The notes below the pieces were generated by a model, which was given only the letters and a program-made list of their open reading frames with translations, ran no database searches and was not told the origin of the DNA. Below are positions 17,523 through 27,822 of a stretch of 64,000 nt of DNA, piece after piece. Location: NCBI GenBank assembly GCA_004322215.1, contig SCSM01000027.1:174551-238550 (forward strand), written 5' to 3'. The position numbers were made by a program, and so were the translations under genes. The stretch comes from Bacteroidota bacterium. Its GTDB lineage: Bacteria; Bacteroidota; Ignavibacteria; Kapaibacteriales; UBA2268. The stretch's first letter is position 1. The number at the start of each line of letters is the position of its first letter.

Positions 17523-18290
17523 ATGTCAATACCACTTGTATTTCAAAAAAGAATCGAAGAAATCAGGAATGATTTCATAAACGGTAGTTCTGTCATTACC
17601 CGTAATGCTCTCAAAATTTTATCGGATGCGGTCCAATATTATGATTTTTCGCAAAAATACTCTGTACTTGTAATAGCACAAGACCTGCTGACAACTAAGC
17701 CGCAAATGGCTGCACCGACTAACATATTAAAAATATTCATGAGCGAATTCCCCAAATTTTCGAATAATAATGATATTACTTTTCTTATAAATAAACTCGA
17801 ATCGGATTTATCTACAGCAACCGAAGACAGCAAAAAAATCTGTTTTGACGGGCTCTTCGGTGAAAGTAATTTATCGGTTATGACTTGTTCTTTCAGCTCA
17901 AATGTTTTTGATATAATAATTAAGTCCGGCACATCAACTTCGATTTATGTTTTAAGCTCGAAATGGAGGTCAATAGATTTTGGAAAAATCTGGCAGAATA
18001 AGTTAGAGGAATACAAAATAAAGTGTAAAATTATCGAAGTGAATGGCAAATTACCTAAAATAGATTTTGCACTGATTGGTGCCGATGCAGTTCTCCATAA
18101 AGGGGATGTATTAAATGGAACACCATCATTAAATTTAGCAGAATTAATGGAAAGAAATAAATACCCGACTTATGTGATTGCCGAATCCTTTAAAAGATGC
18201 CGTGAAATTCCGATTAGCGACGGTTTCGAGTACATTCCGAAGAATTTAGTTACAAAAATATTTTCCGATAGCATTTTTAATTCAATCTAA
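17523..18290 (+). CDS. eIF-2B alpha/beta/delta-family protein
   Basis: This 255-residue protein has an N-terminal helical part and a C-terminal Rossmann-like part with FALIGADAVLHKGDVLNGTPSL and YPTYVIAESFK. These match the signature of the IF-2B family, which includes methylthioribose-1-phosphate and ribose-1,5-bisphosphate isomerases. The usual catalytic Cys/Asp of the isomerases is not obvious, so a sugar-phosphate isomerase role is only possible. It follows the TerB-like gene by 11 bp. A T-rich stretch lies after the stop. Confidence 0.7.
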   Translation: MSIPLVFQKRIEEIRNDFINGSSVITRNALKILSDAVQYYDFSQKYSVLVIAQDLLTTKPQMAAPTNILKIFMSEFPKFSNNNDITFLINKLESDLSTATEDSKKICFDGLFGESNLSVMTCSFSSNVFDIIIKSGTSTSIYVLSSKWRSIDFGKIWQNKLEEYKIKCKIIEVNGKLPKIDFALIGADAVLHKGDVLNGTPSLNLAELMERNKYPTYVIAESFKRCREIPISDGFEYIPKNLVTKIFSDSIFNSI

Positions 18291-18412
18291 TCGGTTAAAT
18301 ATCATTAATCTTTTTTCCTTTTGGATTTATTTTTTAATTTTAATTTCCTAATCTGTAGAAAAAAATAATTTTATTTAAATTTTTTACTTTTTTTTTTATT
18401 AAGTGGTATAAT

Positions 18413-19543
18413 ATGAATTTTCAAATAAATGCTGTTGAAGATAAGAAAGGTCTGCTGAAATTTGTAAAAAGCCAGTGGAATTTTTATAATAACCATGATA
18501 AATGGGTGCCTCCACTAATATCCGAAAGGATGAAGATTCTCGATGTCAATAAAAATCCTTTCTTCACACATTCAAGAATCCGGCTATTTCTCGCAAAATC
18601 CGGAAAAGAAATTGTCGGAAGGATAGCCGCTATCATTAATGAAAATCATAACAAAACCCACAACGATAAAGTCGGATTTTTCGGATTTTTCGAATGCATT
18701 AATGAACAGGAAGTCGCCGATGCACTGTTCAAGGAAGCAGCCGGTTGGATTAAGGAACAGGGCATGAATATTATGCGTGGCCCGATGAATCCTTCTACAA
18801 ATGATGACCTTGGTTGCTTGATAAAGGGCTATGAATTACCTCCGACAATTATGATGCCGTACAATCCTGAATATTATCACCTGTTGATTGAAAAAGCTGG
18901 TTTCGAAAAGGCAAAAGATTTGTTTGCTTATAAATTAACTATCGATACTTTTGTTACTGATAAAATGGCAAGACTGCAAAACTCGCTTCGACAAAGATAT
19001 AAGGTTACAATCAGGGAAGTTAATTTTAAGAACAAGGCACAGTTCAACAAAGATGTAAATACTATTAAGGATATATATAATAAAGCATGGGAGCCAAACT
19101 GGGGTTTTGTAAAAATGACAGACGAAGAATTTGATTTCATGGCAAATGACCTTAAACAGGTTGCTGACCCGCGTCTTGCCCTCATAGCAGAATCCGACGG
19201 GAAAATTGCCGGCTTTGCACTGGCTTTACCCGATATAAACCAAAGTTTAATTTATAATAAAAAAGGCAGACTTCTACCGGCATTGTGGCATCTGATAACA
19301 AAGAAAAAGAAAATAGATACTGTTCGTATTATTGTACTCGGTGTTTTACCCGATTACCAGAGAACCGGTATTGATTCGATTCTTTATTATGAATTTCTCG
19401 AAAGGGGAAAAAACTCATACTACAAAATAGGAGAAGCAGGATGGATTTTGGAAGATAATGTGATGATGAACCGAGGTCTCACGACAACAATGAACGGTGA
19501 AAATTATAAAACCTATAGGATTTATGACAAGCGATTAAATTGA
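18413..19543 (+). CDS. GNAT-fold acyltransferase family protein
   Basis: This 376-residue protein resembles a two-domain N-acyltransferase-like family common in this phylum group. Conserved blocks are WVPPLISERMKILDVNKNPFF near the N-terminus, MRGPMNPSTNDDLGCLI, and a C-terminal GNAT segment with IVLGVLPDYQRTGIDSILYYE, which has the acetyl-CoA-binding loop form (R/Q-x-x-G). The substrate is unknown. It is probably monocistronic, with 122 bp in front and a weak ribosome site. Confidence 0.7.
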   Translation: MNFQINAVEDKKGLLKFVKSQWNFYNNHDKWVPPLISERMKILDVNKNPFFTHSRIRLFLAKSGKEIVGRIAAIINENHNKTHNDKVGFFGFFECINEQEVADALFKEAAGWIKEQGMNIMRGPMNPSTNDDLGCLIKGYELPPTIMMPYNPEYYHLLIEKAGFEKAKDLFAYKLTIDTFVTDKMARLQNSLRQRYKVTIREVNFKNKAQFNKDVNTIKDIYNKAWEPNWGFVKMTDEEFDFMANDLKQVADPRLALIAESDGKIAGFALALPDINQSLIYNKKGRLLPALWHLITKKKKIDTVRIIVLGVLPDYQRTGIDSILYYEFLERGKNSYYKIGEAGWILEDNVMMNRGLTTTMNGENYKTYRIYDKRLN

Positions 19544-19665
19544 TTGATTTTGGATTTATTTAATCAAGAATATAAATCAAGTAATATTTCTGCAACTTTA
19601 ATCACTTTTAAGTGTTAGTTGGAAAAAATCAATATTTATTATTTTTTAAATATTATCTCAAAGGG

Positions 19666-21804
19666 ATGAAGATGAGGAGAGCAGTACTTTCTTTTTTATT
19701 GATTACATATTTTATTTTATTTTTTACAAGCTGCGGCGGAGATAATAATCCAGTCACACCTCCTGCCGGGGACCCGGTAATAGACAGCTTATCAAAGACA
19801 CATGGCGAAATCGGAGCCATTATTGATATTTTCGGCAAGAACTTTGGCTCATCAAAAGAAAACGTCTATGCAGAATTCTCCGGTGCCCGCACTTCATCGA
19901 ATGATATCCTGAATTTGTCAGACAAAAAATTAACCGTGAAAGTGCCTGTTAATGCCAAAACAGGAAAACTGTTTGTAAACTCTTACGGCAAAAACAGCAA
20001 TCAAGTAGATTTCACTGTAGATGCTGTCGCATCGAGCGACCCGTATATAGATAATATTAATCCTACAACATTTTCATTAGGTGCTACGTTAGAAATAAAC
20101 GGAAGAAATTTCGGAGCCAATCAGATGGCAAGTTATGTCGAATTTGCAAGGGGTATAAGACCATCTGTAATTAATAATGAATATAAATCCTGGTCAGATA
20201 TTAAAATTGTTATTACCATACCTTCAGCTATTGATGCTTCAGGAAAGTTATTCGTTATGGTTAATGGAAAGAAAACTAATGAGGTTGATTATAAAATTAC
20301 CGGCTTTCCTTTTATATCAGATGTAACACCCGATTCTGTACATAAAGGCGATACACTTACGATATCCGGTTCCGGTTTCGGCAATTCCAAAGGAACGAGC
20401 TATGTGAATTTCGGGGGATACCAGGGTCAAAATTATCAGTTATGGTCTGATGGTACGATTAAAGTCCAGGTACCTCTCAATTTAACAACAGATACAATCG
20501 AAGTACGACGTTCAGATGGAAAGCGTTCAAACAAATATTATGTTAAGATACTTGCACCTGAATTACCCGCACCGACAATAACGAATATAAATCCCAATCC
20601 GGCAACTAATGGACAGAGTATAACAATTACAGGTAATAATTTCGGTGATTCTAAATATAACAGTAGTATTAAAATTAACGATGTTACCTGCACCAATTAT
20701 ATTTCCTGGACAAATACACAGATTTTAGTAACAGTGCCCTTGAATGCAACAAGCGGGGATGTTATTGTAACTGTGAATAATAAGGAAAGTAATGCTTTCA
20801 ATCTTACAATCCAGCCACCACCTCCAGATGACCCTGTGATAGATTATTTGGATATTCAATCTGCAAACGAAGGACAATTAGTTGGAATAAACGGGAAAAA
20901 TTTTGGAGCAACACAAGGTACAAGCTATGTAGAATTCAATGGGATAAATGCAACAAGCTCTGATTATGTAAGTTGGTCAGATAAGCGTATCATTGTCAGA
21001 GTTCCGATTGGTACGACTTCAGGACCTGTTAAAGTACATGTGGATTCTAAAACCAGCAATGGAGTAAATTTAAACATATTGGCAAAAAATTATATTATTG
21101 AAACTGTACTTATTCCTGCCGGCGAATTTATGATGGGTAAGGATTCAAGTGAAGTAGAAAGCCCAAAGCACCAGGTAACAATTTCAAATCCATTTCTAAT
21201 GGGTAAGTATGAGGTGTCTGTGCTAGAATGGAAAACAGTAATGGATGGCTCAGACCCAAGTTATACTAAAATTGATAAAAATCCTGTTGAACAAGTCAGT
21301 TGGTACAAAGTAATAGAATTTTGCAACCGTCTATCGAAAATAGTCGGATTGGATTCATGCTACACAATTAATGGTGAAACCGTAACCTGCGACTGGAATG
21401 CAAACGGATTCCGCCTTCCCACTGAAGCCGAATGGGAATATGCCTGCAGAGCAGGAACAACCGGCAATTGGTCAGGCAACATCGATGAAATCGGATGGAC
21501 AAGCAACAATTCCGATTATATGGTTCATAATGTAGGAACAAAGGAACCAAACGATTTCGGACTTTACGATATGCACGGGAACATTCTCGAATGGTGCTGG
21601 GACTGGTATGACCCGGAGTATTACAAATCGAGACCTAATCCCGATGTTGACCCAAGAGGACCATCAGTAGAATTCCCAGAGAAAGTAGTTCGCGGTGGTA
21701 CATTCAGCAGTACACCTGCCGAATGTGCTTCCCCAAAAAGAGATGGCAGAAGTCCAATAGACTTTTCAAATGACAGAGGATTCCGAGTAGTAAGAAAAAA
21801 ATAA
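19666..21804 (+). CDS. Lipoprotein with five IPT/TIG domains and a formylglycine-generating-enzyme-like domain
   Basis: The chosen start at 19666 gives a clean lipoprotein signal (MRRAVLSFLLI...FFTSC); the longer frame from 19612 adds 18 residues that spoil it. Five immunoglobulin-like TIG repeats follow, each with a G-x-x-FG and a VxVP strand, to residue ~490. A C-terminal FGE/SUMF1 domain (VLIPAGEFMMGKDSSE, GFRLPTEAEWEYACRAG, GNILEWCWDWY, RGFRVVRK) ends it. FGE domains oxidise sulfatase Cys or act as binding modules; no sulfatase is nearby. Likely anchored on the outer membrane. A good terminator follows at 21826. Confidence 0.88.
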   Translation: MKMRRAVLSFLLITYFILFFTSCGGDNNPVTPPAGDPVIDSLSKTHGEIGAIIDIFGKNFGSSKENVYAEFSGARTSSNDILNLSDKKLTVKVPVNAKTGKLFVNSYGKNSNQVDFTVDAVASSDPYIDNINPTTFSLGATLEINGRNFGANQMASYVEFARGIRPSVINNEYKSWSDIKIVITIPSAIDASGKLFVMVNGKKTNEVDYKITGFPFISDVTPDSVHKGDTLTISGSGFGNSKGTSYVNFGGYQGQNYQLWSDGTIKVQVPLNLTTDTIEVRRSDGKRSNKYYVKILAPELPAPTITNINPNPATNGQSITITGNNFGDSKYNSSIKINDVTCTNYISWTNTQILVTVPLNATSGDVIVTVNNKESNAFNLTIQPPPPDDPVIDYLDIQSANEGQLVGINGKNFGATQGTSYVEFNGINATSSDYVSWSDKRIIVRVPIGTTSGPVKVHVDSKTSNGVNLNILAKNYIIETVLIPAGEFMMGKDSSEVESPKHQVTISNPFLMGKYEVSVLEWKTVMDGSDPSYTKIDKNPVEQVSWYKVIEFCNRLSKIVGLDSCYTINGETVTCDWNANGFRLPTEAEWEYACRAGTTGNWSGNIDEIGWTSNNSDYMVHNVGTKEPNDFGLYDMHGNILEWCWDWYDPEYYKSRPNPDVDPRGPSVEFPEKVVRGGTFSSTPAECASPKRDGRSPIDFSNDRGFRVVRKK

Positions 21805-21825
21805 TACCTTATTAATACATTTTTA

Positions 21826-21856
21826 AAAGCCCGTGATTATTCATGGGCTTTTTTTA
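21826..21856 (+). terminator. Rho-independent terminator after the TIG/FGE lipoprotein
   Basis: The arms AAAGCCCGTGA and TCATGGGCTTT pair with one G-T wobble around a four-base loop and run into seven or more T residues. It lies 22 bp past the stop codon. Confidence 0.9.
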
Positions 21857-22067
21857 TTGCCACTTTTTTTCCAAATATTAAATCAAATTAATATATTTGT
21901 ATAATTATTTTGATTGAACTAAATTATATATTAGTTTATCATAACATTTTTGGGTTGAATTAAAATAAAGAGACATGAATAAGTAAGTTATCAGATGAAG
22001 ATTAATTCTATTGATATTGTTAAGAGGTTTAATTAACTCAATTTTTCACAATAAACGAGGAATTATT

Positions 22068-22679
22068 ATGAATAGAAAAAATTCATTCACAGCGATAATG
22101 ATGTCCATTGTTATCGTAATCACACTAACTTTTTCAGCAAAAGCACAATTCCATCAGGGCGGCTGGGGATTGAATGCCGGAATAGCATTACCGGCAGGTG
22201 TAACTCAATCGGTTGCAATACCAAACAGTTCTTTTACAAACGTAACATTTACACCGACAGCATCTGCAAATTTGGTTTATCTTTTGAGTCAATCATTCGC
22301 ACTTCAATTCGGAGTAGGTTTCTTAAGTGCCGGACAGACACCACCATCAGGACCGGCTCCCGATGCACTAACTACACTTTCGCTGACCGCTTCCGGCAAA
22401 TACTATATGGGTCATGGCGATGTGATGACTTATCTCGGAGCCGGATTCAGCTATACAAATTTACCGAAATTCACTTTGGGTAATACCAAAATTACCAGTT
22501 CACTTGTAATGATATTCGGATGTTTTGGAGCTGAGGGTTTCCTCAATGCAAACAAATCCGTATCATTATTTATCCAAATGGGTTTTGGGTATAATATGCT
22601 GTCCTTTTCCTCACTTTCCAATAATCAGAATACATTCAATCTGGGTGGTTCTGCAGCAGGAGCAAACATATATTTTTAA
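22068..22679 (+). CDS. Outer-membrane beta-barrel protein
   Basis: This 203-residue protein, from the start supported by GAGGA at 22068, has a signal peptide ending at FSAKAQ (~26) and then amphipathic strands (GGWGLNAGIALPAGV, YLLSQSFALQFGVGFL, YYMGHGDVMTYLGAGFSY), ending in Phe as barrel proteins do. It resembles the small OmpA-like/porin-type barrels. No ligand can be named. The gene appears monocistronic, followed by a strong hairpin at 22692. Confidence 0.7.
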   Translation: MNRKNSFTAIMMSIVIVITLTFSAKAQFHQGGWGLNAGIALPAGVTQSVAIPNSSFTNVTFTPTASANLVYLLSQSFALQFGVGFLSAGQTPPSGPAPDALTTLSLTASGKYYMGHGDVMTYLGAGFSYTNLPKFTLGNTKITSSLVMIFGCFGAEGFLNANKSVSLFIQMGFGYNMLSFSSLSNNQNTFNLGGSAAGANIYF

Positions 22680-22691
22680 TCTGAAATCAAA

Positions 22692-22720
22692 TCCCTGCCG
22701 GGAGTCAGTCCTGGCAGGGA
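22692..22720 (+). terminator. Strong hairpin after the beta-barrel gene
   Basis: TCCCTGCC and GGCAGGGA form an 8-bp perfect stem, extended inward by four more pairs (one wobble) around a five-base loop. The following bases are A/T-rich but not a pure T run, so it may act as a terminator or an RNA stabiliser. It begins 13 bp after the stop. Confidence 0.7.
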
Positions 22721-22909
22721 ATGTATATTTATTATTTTTAAAAAACCTAAATTCCACACTATTGTTTCATCAAGAATCAAAATATTGTATTGATTCAACA
22801 ATTTTGTATCCTTTGAGTCAATATTTGGTAGAATTGAATATTCGGAGCAAGTTTTATATCAATTACTAATTACGAATTGTGGTTATATATTTAAGACAAA
22901 TTAATAGAA

Positions 22910-22945
22910 CACGGATAACACTGATGCAACAGATTTTCACTGATT
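22910..22945. repeat. 36-bp dispersed repeat, copy 1
   Basis: This non-coding stretch begins CACGGATAACACTGATG. It matches 30821-30856 at 29 of 36 positions by hand count. Both copies lie in intergenic DNA behind a transcription unit. The rest of the 22680-22984 gap holds the hairpin above and no gene. Confidence 0.55.
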
Positions 22946-22984
22946 ATTTTTCACAAGAGGAATTGGCTGTACAGAATAATAGAA

Positions 22985-25903
22985 TCAATTTTTAACAAAC
23001 ATTTTAGTACTGCCATTTACATTAATATAATACACAGAAGAGGGGAATGACGACACATCAATCCGCATGGTTTCACTAATCAAAACGCCCTGCCAGATTG
23101 TGTTTCCGAGTATGTTGTATATTTTTATATTTTGATTTATTAATCCATCCCTGCATTTGATGAATATGTGATCGGAGGAGGGATTTGGATAAAAGGTAAA
23201 AGATTCGTTTTCTTTAATCGGTTTTTCATCAACGCCGGTAATGTCATCAATATTCAGCATGTAAACACCATTTGAATGTGGACTGGCATAAACATAATTG
23301 TCATCGCTAATAGCGAGTGTAAGAACGCAAACATCATTATAATTATAATCCCATATTCCCGAGTTAGCCACTCTCCAATTATGTCCATTATCAGTCGAAT
23401 AATACATACTATCAAACAAACAACCGGCAAAAACAATATTATCTTTTGCTTCTATATCGGTTACAAGCAGTGTATAGAGTGGATTAACACTGCCATAGAT
23501 CCAGGTTTTACCTAAATCTGAGGATAAAATAATCCCTTCTCCATAAGTACTAACAATGATATAATTATCACTTAATTCATAATCAGTAATACTAAAATTA
23601 GGAGGAAAATCGCTTAATTGAGTCCATGTATCTGCACTATCAAAGGATATATAAAATTTATCATCAGAGCGGATTAGAATTCTACCTTTATCAAAAGAAA
23701 AAGTCCAAAGCATAGAATCAACTAACCCCTTGTCAGATTTAATCCAAGTGTGTCCTAAATCTGACGATTTGTAAAATCCTTTTACAGTGGAAGCATAAAG
23801 TATATTTTTGTGTAGTTCTAAAGTTCTAACATATTCCTTTATTCCATTATTTCCTAGCGACCAGCTTTTTCCAAGGTTGCTAGAATGATGAAAGTCATGC
23901 TTATCATCCACAATAATTATATTGCTATCTTCAATAGCTACATTATCCCAGAAACATAAATATTCTTTTTTATATAATCCGCTATCTAGTATTATCCAGG
24001 TTTGACCAAAATCAGATGATTTGACTACACCATCAAAATAACCTAAATAAATTTCATTTTTATTATCATATAAAGCAGAACCACCTATCTTATCAATAAA
24101 AGTCCAACTATCAGATTTGTGTGTTGTGAAAAACAGTCCACTTTTATCAGTCATAGCAATAACAGTATCACCAATTGATATTAAGTTTTGAATATCATAA
24201 GACTTTAATCCTTTTAATTTTTGTACCCATATATTTCCATTATTGGTAGAATAAAAAACACCAGCGCCACGAGTTCCTGCATAAACAGTATTCCCACAAA
24301 CTGTAAGTGATGATATTGATAATTTCCCAATTGTTGTTTGGGTCCAGTTCTGACCTTTATCTATTGATTTTAAAATACCAAAATCTTTTGTACCTGCATA
24401 AATTGTATTATCATGTATTAAGCAGGTATAAACTTGTTTTTCATAAATTTCTTTTCCTGATTGAGACCAGTTAACACCATTATCGGTAGATAAATACATT
24501 CCATCAACAGTTCCAACAAATATGAGACTATCTTTAATGGCTATTGAATAAACCGTAATACCATAAGGAAAAACATTGTTGACATAATACCAATTTCTTC
24601 CAGTATCAGAAGACATATAAATACCATCACCTTCCAAACCTGCATAAATTTTTCCATCATTCACAGCAAATGTCTCAACAATAGCTGATTCTGGAATGCC
24701 ATTGCTTTGAACCTCCCAGGTAGTACCTTTATTTGTTGAAGAATAAATTCCACGAAATCTAACACCAACAAATAATTTATCTCCTACAGAACTAATTGCA
24801 GATACTCTTGTACTGAAAGGTTCTTTTTGATAAAAATTCTGACTAATGTGAGACCAACTCAAACCATGATTAGTTGATAAATACAAACCTTCACCGCTTG
24901 ATGCAAGGACATTACTTTTATCCGAACAGAGGAAATCAACCTGTTCACCAACACCATTTTTCACAATATCCCAATTTTTTCCGTGGTCAGAACTAAATAA
25001 TAATTCTCTAAAAGCACCAGCAAATACATTATTGTTGATAACAGCAATAGAATTAATATCATCATAATCTTCATCATAATCATTATTCAGTCGTGCCCAA
25101 TGTTCCCCGTAATCAGTTGACATAAATATTCCTTTGCCATCTGTTCCAGCGAAAATATTATTTCCATCAATAAAAATAGAATTGACTTTAAAATATGTTA
25201 GTCCATTATTAATATCAAACCAGTTTTGACCTTTATCTGTTGATTTGAATATACCTGAATTTTCTGAGCCAATATAAATAGTATCATCAATAATTGCCAA
25301 AGATATTATATTGTAACAATTTAATCCATTATAATAATTCGACCAAGTATAACCATAATCATTTGATATATAAATACGATAATTACCGCCAATTAAAATT
25401 GTTGAGTCGTTAATTTTTAGTGAATTTATATCATCAAACAAATCAATGTTAATTTTATTCCAACTCAAACCATTATCTTTAGAAATAAATAATCCGCTGT
25501 CTGTATTAATAACAATATTATTTTCATAAATATCAAATTGGTTTAGTTTTTTATTTGGTAAATTGATTTCATTCCAATTAATCCCATCATCAGATGAATA
25601 GAATAATCCTGTATATTGAAGTCCAACATAAATAATATTACCGCTTACAATTATCTTGGATTTAATATCAAAATGACTATAAGGAATATCCATGATATAT
25701 CCGAATCCATTGTTAATCCATGTTTTTCCATAATCCGAAGAAGAGAAAAGCCCATCTTTACTTACTAAAGCATAAATTACATTATTTTTCACAGCTAAGG
25801 AAAGAATGTTTTCAGACATTCCATTGGCTCTATGCCAAACCTGACTGTTGCAGTTTAGATATGCAATTAAAATTAGAGATAATATTAACAGAATTTTTTT
25901 CAT
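22985..25903 (-). CDS. Giant T9SS protein made of YCF48/BNR-type beta-propeller repeats
   Basis: From the ATG at 25903 the protein has a typical signal peptide (MKKILLILSLILIAYLN); the frame is open 13 codons further upstream, but that would mask it. Nearly the whole 972-residue protein consists of about twenty repeats of ~42 residues with SSDxGxxW and an IxxGT/A strand, as in sortilin/BNR and Ycf48 propellers. The C-terminus (FYPNPSSDHIFIK ... FPSSVYYINVNG) is a T9SS sorting domain. It is likely a surface-displayed adhesin or binding scaffold. Related in style to the plus-strand gene at 38921. Confidence 0.85.
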   Translation of the reverse strand: MKKILLILSLILIAYLNCNSQVWHRANGMSENILSLAVKNNVIYALVSKDGLFSSSDYGKTWINNGFGYIMDIPYSHFDIKSKIIVSGNIIYVGLQYTGLFYSSDDGINWNEINLPNKKLNQFDIYENNIVINTDSGLFISKDNGLSWNKINIDLFDDINSLKINDSTILIGGNYRIYISNDYGYTWSNYYNGLNCYNIISLAIIDDTIYIGSENSGIFKSTDKGQNWFDINNGLTYFKVNSIFIDGNNIFAGTDGKGIFMSTDYGEHWARLNNDYDEDYDDINSIAVINNNVFAGAFRELLFSSDHGKNWDIVKNGVGEQVDFLCSDKSNVLASSGEGLYLSTNHGLSWSHISQNFYQKEPFSTRVSAISSVGDKLFVGVRFRGIYSSTNKGTTWEVQSNGIPESAIVETFAVNDGKIYAGLEGDGIYMSSDTGRNWYYVNNVFPYGITVYSIAIKDSLIFVGTVDGMYLSTDNGVNWSQSGKEIYEKQVYTCLIHDNTIYAGTKDFGILKSIDKGQNWTQTTIGKLSISSLTVCGNTVYAGTRGAGVFYSTNNGNIWVQKLKGLKSYDIQNLISIGDTVIAMTDKSGLFFTTHKSDSWTFIDKIGGSALYDNKNEIYLGYFDGVVKSSDFGQTWIILDSGLYKKEYLCFWDNVAIEDSNIIIVDDKHDFHHSSNLGKSWSLGNNGIKEYVRTLELHKNILYASTVKGFYKSSDLGHTWIKSDKGLVDSMLWTFSFDKGRILIRSDDKFYISFDSADTWTQLSDFPPNFSITDYELSDNYIIVSTYGEGIILSSDLGKTWIYGSVNPLYTLLVTDIEAKDNIVFAGCLFDSMYYSTDNGHNWRVANSGIWDYNYNDVCVLTLAISDDNYVYASPHSNGVYMLNIDDITGVDEKPIKENESFTFYPNPSSDHIFIKCRDGLINQNIKIYNILGNTIWQGVLISETMRIDVSSFPSSVYYINVNGSTKMFVKN

Positions 25904-26128
25904 TTTTAATAAATAGTAATAGTTATTACTACAATGACACATAAGACCAAAAAAAGTCTCAAAATAAATTTAATTGAGTGAAACCAAATACCTGATTTTG
26001 CGTATGACATTTTACTGAATTTTATCTATTAATAAAATTCAGCGATTGCTTTCGAAGAGACTCCTGAATTTCTCCAAATAATTAAAAAAGTTTGTTTACT
26101 AATTATTAATAATTTTCAGGGGGTATTT

Positions 26129-27484
26129 ATGTATATGTTCACCACGTTACTATTTGCTTTTGTATTTATTCTAAGTTCTGTCAGCATGTATGCACAACCA
26201 ATTAATGAGACCGAACAGAATGAAAATCTAATCAATTTAATCGGAAATTATCGAATATCCTATCTTTATAATGGATTCGATGAAGAATGGTCACCGTCAA
26301 ACAAGAGAATCTTCACATATAAGGAAAATATGAAAGCTCTTGAATTTGTTCATCAGACAAGCTCGACAGACGGCTGGAGAAATTATTTAAAGTATGTATA
26401 TGCATACAATAATAACGACAGCATCGAAAGTTTAACAGAAATGGAAGCAAATCTGAATGATTTTTACAATTTTCGTATGACAAGCTATTCATACGACGAA
26501 ATGGGTAATGTTACAGAAAGAATTAATAAGAACTGGTACTCGGATTCCTGGGTAAATTTCGGGAGGAGCAGTTACAAGTACAATTCCGCGAGAAATATCA
26601 CAGAATCTGTTTATCAAAACCGGGCAGGAGACAACTGGGTAAATGTTCAAAAAAGTGTTTTCTCTTACCTTCATGATACTTTGATTGCCGAACAATCGGT
26701 TTATAATTGGTCGGACAGCGTTTGGACGAATAGTTTCAAGGTATTACTCAGCTATGATAATAACGGAAATTTGATTGAACAAAGGACCAGTACCTGGACC
26801 GACAGTACATGGACGGATAATAACAGGGAGAAAAGGGAATTCGACGAGAACGGACACCTGAAAGAAGTTGTTTACGATACCTGGACAAGCGATAATTGGG
26901 TAAACACCGGAAAGAATGTATTTACAATCAACGATAAAGATTTAGTCGTTGAAATTAATAATTTCCAGTGGGCAGACAGTATTTGGGTTCCGAACATAAA
27001 TGTTAGCATCGAATATAATGAAAATGACCGCCAGACATATTCAATCAGGAAAACAATGAATGAAGGTTTATGGGAAAATAACACTCAATCATTTTATCAA
27101 TATGATAATGACGGATGGCTGACCGAATTCAGGAAACAAAGGTGGGTAAACGGGAATTGGGCTAATAACATAATGCTTAAATATGAGTATATCGATACGG
27201 ATGTTGAGGAGCCGAATAAAATAAATTTAGCGGGATTAACAAGCTATCCAAATCCATTCATAGAGCAAACCACACTAAGTTATTTGATGGAGAAGCCGGG
27301 ATATGTAGAAGCCGGGATTTACGACTTAAAAGGAAATTTTGTTCTTTTACTCGATAAAGGTTGGAAAGCCCAGGGAAGCCAGAATATATTATTCGATGCT
27401 TCATCGCTTGCACAAGGTACATACATTTGTAAAGTTCAGTGCGGAAAAACAACTATAAGTGAAAATTTGTTGTTGATAAAGTAA
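26129..27484 (+). CDS. T9SS-secreted protein with ~41-residue W-rich repeats
   Basis: This 451-residue protein has a signal peptide (about 1-22, ending MYAQ) and seven or eight tandem repeats of about 41 residues with the pattern W-x2-D-x-W-x-N followed by YxYDxxGN(V/L)TE. The latter resembles the YD/RHS repeat strand. A C-terminal T9SS sorting domain follows (SYPNPFIEQTTLSYL ... LAQGTYICKV). It is probably an extracellular beta-rich structural or adhesive protein. No enzymatic motif is seen. GGGGG lies shortly before the start. A hairpin with a T run follows at 27499. Confidence 0.8.
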   Translation: MYMFTTLLFAFVFILSSVSMYAQPINETEQNENLINLIGNYRISYLYNGFDEEWSPSNKRIFTYKENMKALEFVHQTSSTDGWRNYLKYVYAYNNNDSIESLTEMEANLNDFYNFRMTSYSYDEMGNVTERINKNWYSDSWVNFGRSSYKYNSARNITESVYQNRAGDNWVNVQKSVFSYLHDTLIAEQSVYNWSDSVWTNSFKVLLSYDNNGNLIEQRTSTWTDSTWTDNNREKREFDENGHLKEVVYDTWTSDNWVNTGKNVFTINDKDLVVEINNFQWADSIWVPNINVSIEYNENDRQTYSIRKTMNEGLWENNTQSFYQYDNDGWLTEFRKQRWVNGNWANNIMLKYEYIDTDVEEPNKINLAGLTSYPNPFIEQTTLSYLMEKPGYVEAGIYDLKGNFVLLLDKGWKAQGSQNILFDASSLAQGTYICKVQCGKTTISENLLLIK

Positions 27485-27498
27485 AATTTACCACATAG

Positions 27499-27526
27499 TC
27501 CCGATGAACCGGGAATTGGTTTTTTT
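27499..27526 (+). terminator. Terminator after the W-repeat T9SS gene
   Basis: TCCCG and CGGGA form a 5-bp GC-rich stem around a six-base loop, followed shortly by a run of seven T. The stem lies 14 bp after the stop. A similar TCCCGAT...ATCGGGA hairpin occurs downstream of yidC at 30872. The remainder of 27527-27822 is AT-rich and shows no gene and no cluster of DnaA boxes. Confidence 0.7.
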
Positions 27527-27822
27527 ATTGCAGCTTGACCTTTCACATTAAAGGGAGATGGTCGGCTATGTTCGTAATATCAAAGTTATGGATTTCATCT
27601 ATCTAATGAAAGGAGAATCAATTACGAATTATAAATTAAAATTTATGTGGTTTGTGTTTATGGATTACGAACCAAACATGGAATAACAACAAGATAACCA
27701 TCCGGCATAAAAAACTTGTATAACTTGGGGAATAGTATTAATTTTGTAGTTCCCTTAAAATTGAATTAAATAAGAAGATAAATATTTTAAAATATAATAA
27801 TAATTATTCAGGTTGATTAAAG

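Noticed and set aside
19612..19665. Upstream start of the TIG/FGE lipoprotein
   Set aside because: It would put 18 non-signal residues before a clean lipoprotein signal that starts at 19666.
27527..27822. Replication origin upstream of rpmH
   Set aside because: No dnaA gene and no cluster of DnaA-box-like 9-mers was seen there.
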